Part shown: positions 12,242 to 15,148 of the stretch, in pieces
Numbering within the stretch: the stretch's first letter is position 1
Layout: each line of letters starts with the position of its first letter
Source: an uncultured Prevotella sp.
Lineage (GTDB): Bacteria > Bacteroidota > Bacteroidia > Bacteroidales > Bacteroidaceae
Assembly: GCA_934219025.1 (NCBI GenBank)
Contig: CAKQDG010000054.1
Coordinates: 1 to 15,148 of the forward strand
Length of the DNA stretch: 15,148 nt
Direction: 5' to 3'
Made by a program: the position numbers and the translations under genes
Notes under the pieces: model-generated
What the model saw: the letters and a program-made list of their open reading frames with translations, nothing else
Told to the model about the DNA's origin: nothing
The model's database searches: none

Positions 12242-15148
12242 TTATCTGCGAGCAATCTTCATAGTCTTGGTGCCTTCAGCGGTCTGAACCTTAATAATGT
12301 AAGCACCCTTTGCGAGAGTCTTCAGTGTTTGCAGTCCCTCGCCTGTTGCAACCTCGATACCGTTCATGCTGTAAACGGTAACCTTGGCATCCTGTGCAAT
12401 CTCGTTGCTGATGGTCTTGATGCCTGTTGCACCACCGAAGTGAGAGAATGTGAAGTCGTCGTAGAATGCAACCAGACGATAACTCTCAGTGTAGTCGCGA
12501 ACGGCAATGTAGATGTCCTTGCCGGCATAAGCCGAGAGGTCTACTGTGTAGTGCTTCCAGTTGTGTCCGTCGAGATAAGGAATCTCCTGCAGCTTCATCA
12601 CCTCGGTGAATGAGTTGCGGTCTGTTGCACTTGTCTCGCTCACGTATACGCCTACCTGGTGCATGCCTGAAGGCAGAACGCTCTGGTTGCTCTCCCAGTT
12701 GCGGGCGTAGAAGTCGAACGAAGAGTTGGCTGTTGCCGTGAGTTTCTTCGAAACAATCCAGTTGTCGCCCTTGGTGTTCTCGTCGAGCGGGTTACCGGTT
12801 ACGAGGAATGCCTGTCCTGAGATAGGAGCAATGTTCTGCAGATTAGATGTCTCGTATGCCACGCCGAAGGCAAACACGCCGCCGCTCTGGTCGAACTCTG
12901 TGCCGTAGCATGTGAACGGCACGGTTGCTGCATGGTCTACGTCGATGAGTGTGAACTCAGAGAGCCAGTCGTGATCCAGTGTGTTCTTCTCGAATGAGTA
13001 GTAAACCATGTCTTCTGCAAGACCTGTACCCTTTACAGGGAGAGTGATGGTGAGACCGCTCTCGAACTCAACGGTGAGGTTGTCGTCTACCTCGGCAGCC
13101 GACTGCAGAGCGTTGAACTGAATGTTGAACTTCATTCCGTCCTTGGCAGCAATCTTGTCGCCAGCCTTGAGCGAAGTGGTGAAGTTAGAAGTTGCGAATG
13201 TTGCGCTCTTCACTGTCTGAGCCTGCTCGCCCTTGTTGAGGATAGTGAAGATGTCGCCGGAATTAACAGCCTTGTTGTAGTTCACCTTGCCAGCATCCCA
13301 GCTTGTCTTGTTGAACACAGCCTTGTTGTCCGACTTAACCTCGATGAGCACGTTGTCGAGTCCGCAACCCTTGTCCTGACCAGAATATCCGTAGTGTACC
13401 CAGCGGAACTGAACAGTCTTGCCGGCATACTCCTTCAAGTCGTAGCTCTCGTTAATCCAGTAGTAGCGCTCGCCAACAGAAGTGTTCTGAAGAGCCTTGT
13501 CCCAATCCTGCGACAAGTAAGAAAGCTCCTTCCACTGTCCGTCAACGTTGATTTCGAATGTAACCTTCTCAATGCCGTTGCCGTTTTCGCCCTCTACATT
13601 GTATTTCTTTGCAAGTCCGCTCTCGTCCTTGATAGCGTCTGTAGGGTGGCGGTCAATCCAGTCGAACGAGATGTTTACTTCCTCGCCCTCCGGCAGTTTA
13701 AACTCAGGAGTTCTCACCTCAGAGCTGTAAACCTTCTGATATTCGCCAACCCACATGCTGAAGAGACATGGAGCAGGGTTGCCTTGAGATTCGAGCACCT
13801 TCCAGTTGCGGCTCTCGCCATACGAAGTGGTGTTGCTTGAAATCCAGCCCTCTGGCAGGTTTCCAGATACATTGCTGAAGTCGATAGAATAAGGATACTG
13901 AGTGTTTGTAGCGTCCTTCTGAGTAGTGAAGGTCTGCTCCTTTGCACCGGCGTATTCGCCCTTGCTGTTCACGGCAGCCACCTTCCAGTAATATGTAGTC
14001 TCGTAGTCAGCCTCTGGCAATGTGAATGTCAGCGTGTTGCCCTGGTCGGCACCGTTCACTACATCGTAGTTGCCAGAAGACTTACCGATATAAATCTTGT
14101 AGCTCTTTGCAAACTGAGCCGGTGTCCACTCAAACTTGATGTTCTTTGGATAAACGCCAATAGCCTCCTTTGCCGGAGAGATATACGACACGCTGTCTGG
14201 TGTGCCGTCAGCTCCATAGAGAGTAGGCAGGAAGATACGGTCGAGATAGAATGTGCTTGTCTCTGGCACGTCGCCGTCGTCAGCCGTTACACCAGTGTTG
14301 TGCCAGCGCACACGCGAGTTGTCTGTACCAGTTCCGAGGTCCACAGTCTCCATTATTCTCTTGTTCTGCTTCTCGTCATTGGCATATTCAAATGTCCACT
14401 TCGTGGTCCATGTCTTACCGCCGTCGGTAGAGAGGTCGAGAGTGATGTCGTTGCTCTGGTATGTAGAACCGTCTTCTGAAGCGAAGTCGTTGTAATACTC
14501 AAACATCACCTTGCCGCCCTTTGTAAGGTCGAGACGCGGAGAAACGAGATAGTTGTCCTGAGTAGACACACCGGCATAAGCCGAGCGGTCGCCCTCAAGC
14601 GCCGTCTTCGTGCCGCTCCATCCGTCGTTGCTCCATCCAGCAGGCGGGAAGTAAGCCTCGAAGGTCTCCTCTGTCATGCCGTCCGGCACCATCGTCTTGC
14701 TTGCCTTCAGCGCAACGGTGAAGTCGCCGCCGTTGGTATGTATTGCCACGTTGGCATTCTCTGGAGTGGTGAGTCCGGCGGTATAAACAAACTGGAACTG
14801 TGCAGACTCCGTAGCGTCGAGGTCTACTGTTGTCGGGTCGATGGTCATCGTAACGCCCTGTGGCAGTTCCACGCTTGTAATCTTCAGTCCCTTCTTGCCC
14901 TTGTTTGAGAGTTTGAACAGCTCTGAATAGAACTTCTCTCCGAGGTATACCGTGCCGTAGTCGTAGCTTGTCTTGTCGAGCTGAGCCACAGGACCTGTTA
15001 CAGGTGCAGCCTGCTTCACGAGCACATTGTCGAGATAAACCACATTGGCATAAGTGGTGAGCATCTTGTAGACGAAGGCAACTTTCACCTTCTGTCCCTG
15101 CCACTCGCTCAGGTCAATCTTACTGGTTTGTGTAGACCACGACTCGAA
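12242..15148 (-). CDS. T9SS-secreted multidomain choice-of-anchor J protein, C-terminal part (runs off right edge)
   Basis: The reading frame is open to the window edge, giving 968 visible residues; the GTG at 15088 lies inside a domain and is not a start. Numbering from the edge, I see: the tail of a J domain (1-44, with QGQKVKVAFVY and VYLDNVLV), an ASH/DUF1573-like Ig sandwich (55-150, SYDYGTVYLGEKF), a J domain (160-305, DNYLVSPRLDL, FYLDRIF), an FN3-like domain (320-410, ending YYWKVAAVNSKGEY), a J domain (418-604, LPEGWISSN, CGLDNVLIEV), a second ASH-like sandwich (610-709), a J domain (715-901, GDNWIVSKKL, YAGKDIYIAVRDY, FYDDFTFSHF) and a T9SS type A sorting domain (920-968, KVTVYSMNG, LAKGAYIIKV, KIARR). 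No catalytic motif is visible, and a peptidase could lie in the unseen N-terminus. It is probably a surface adhesin or glycan-binding protein. Confidence 0.87.
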   Translation of the reverse strand, partial: FESWSTQTSKIDLSEWQGQKVKVAFVYKMLTTYANVVYLDNVLVKQAAPVTGPVAQLDKTSYDYGTVYLGEKFYSELFKLSNKGKKGLKITSVELPQGVTMTIDPTTVDLDATESAQFQFVYTAGLTTPENANVAIHTNGGDFTVALKASKTMVPDGMTEETFEAYFPPAGWSNDGWSGTKTALEGDRSAYAGVSTQDNYLVSPRLDLTKGGKVMFEYYNDFASEDGSTYQSNDITLDLSTDGGKTWTTKWTFEYANDEKQNKRIMETVDLGTGTDNSRVRWHNTGVTADDGDVPETSTFYLDRIFLPTLYGADGTPDSVSYISPAKEAIGVYPKNIKFEWTPAQFAKSYKIYIGKSSGNYDVVNGADQGNTLTFTLPEADYETTYYWKVAAVNSKGEYAGAKEQTFTTQKDATNTQYPYSIDFSNVSGNLPEGWISSNTTSYGESRNWKVLESQGNPAPCLFSMWVGEYQKVYSSEVRTPEFKLPEGEEVNISFDWIDRHPTDAIKDESGLAKKYNVEGENGNGIEKVTFEINVDGQWKELSYLSQDWDKALQNTSVGERYYWINESYDLKEYAGKTVQFRWVHYGYSGQDKGCGLDNVLIEVKSDNKAVFNKTSWDAGKVNYNKAVNSGDIFTILNKGEQAQTVKSATFATSNFTTSLKAGDKIAAKDGMKFNIQFNALQSAAEVDDNLTVEFESGLTITLPVKGTGLAEDMVYYSFEKNTLDHDWLSEFTLIDVDHAATVPFTCYGTEFDQSGGVFAFGVAYETSNLQNIAPISGQAFLVTGNPLDENTKGDNWIVSKKLTATANSSFDFYARNWESNQSVLPSGMHQVGVYVSETSATDRNSFTEVMKLQEIPYLDGHNWKHYTVDLSAYAGKDIYIAVRDYTESYRLVAFYDDFTFSHFGGATGIKTISNEIAQDAKVTVYSMNGIEVATGEGLQTLKTLAKGAYIIKVQTAEGTKTMKIARR

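Noticed and set aside
15086..15088. GTG at 15088 as the start of the rightmost gene
   Set aside because: The frame is open to the window edge, and the residues before the GTG (ending LSEWQGQK) belong to the same J domain, so the gene is truncated by the window.

Overview
The window looks like a piece of a Bacteroidales chromosome, most likely Prevotella or a close relative. Four things point there. Promoters match the Bacteroidetes form TTTG-N19/20-TAnnTTTG, and starts lack Shine-Dalgarno sequences and are preceded by A-rich DNA. Three consecutive proteins end in C-terminal sorting domains of the type IX secretion system (T9SS). There is a DUF5723 outer-membrane protein paired with a lipoprotein. 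KDO (lipid A core sugar) genes sit next to yicC-gmk-nadD. Genus assignment is inference. Every gene I can support is on the minus strand, so transcription runs from high to low coordinates.

Right part (15148-7456): three large secreted proteins in tandem. The first (15148-12242, N-terminus outside the window) and second (12133-9602) are mosaics of cleaved-adhesin/choice-of-anchor J beta-sandwich domains with Ig-like, FN3-like and carboxypeptidase-regulatory-like modules. The third (9414-7456) has a different body, distantly like Omp28-family proteins. A terminator-like hairpin separates the first two, a GC-rich inverted repeat separates the second and third, and a clean terminator (7359-7395) closes the group.

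Middle (7335-3934): a promoter at 7303-7335 drives a two-gene operon of a 594-aa lipoprotein of unknown function and a DUF5723 predicted outer-membrane beta-barrel, 23 bp apart. It ends at a strong intrinsic terminator (3934-3979).

Left part (3752-1): housekeeping genes. A consensus promoter (3722-3752) precedes kdsA and kdsD, two KDO-pathway enzymes separated by an unusual 9-nt-periodic palindrome in frame with both genes. A second promoter (around 1834-1841) precedes yicC, gmk and nadD (RNA turnover, GMP phosphorylation, NAD synthesis); nadD runs off the left edge.

I see no tRNA, rRNA, CRISPR array, insertion sequence or phage gene. The least explained items are the kdsA-kdsD palindrome, the inverted repeat at 9447-9585, the lipoprotein/DUF5723 pair and the surface-protein cluster.
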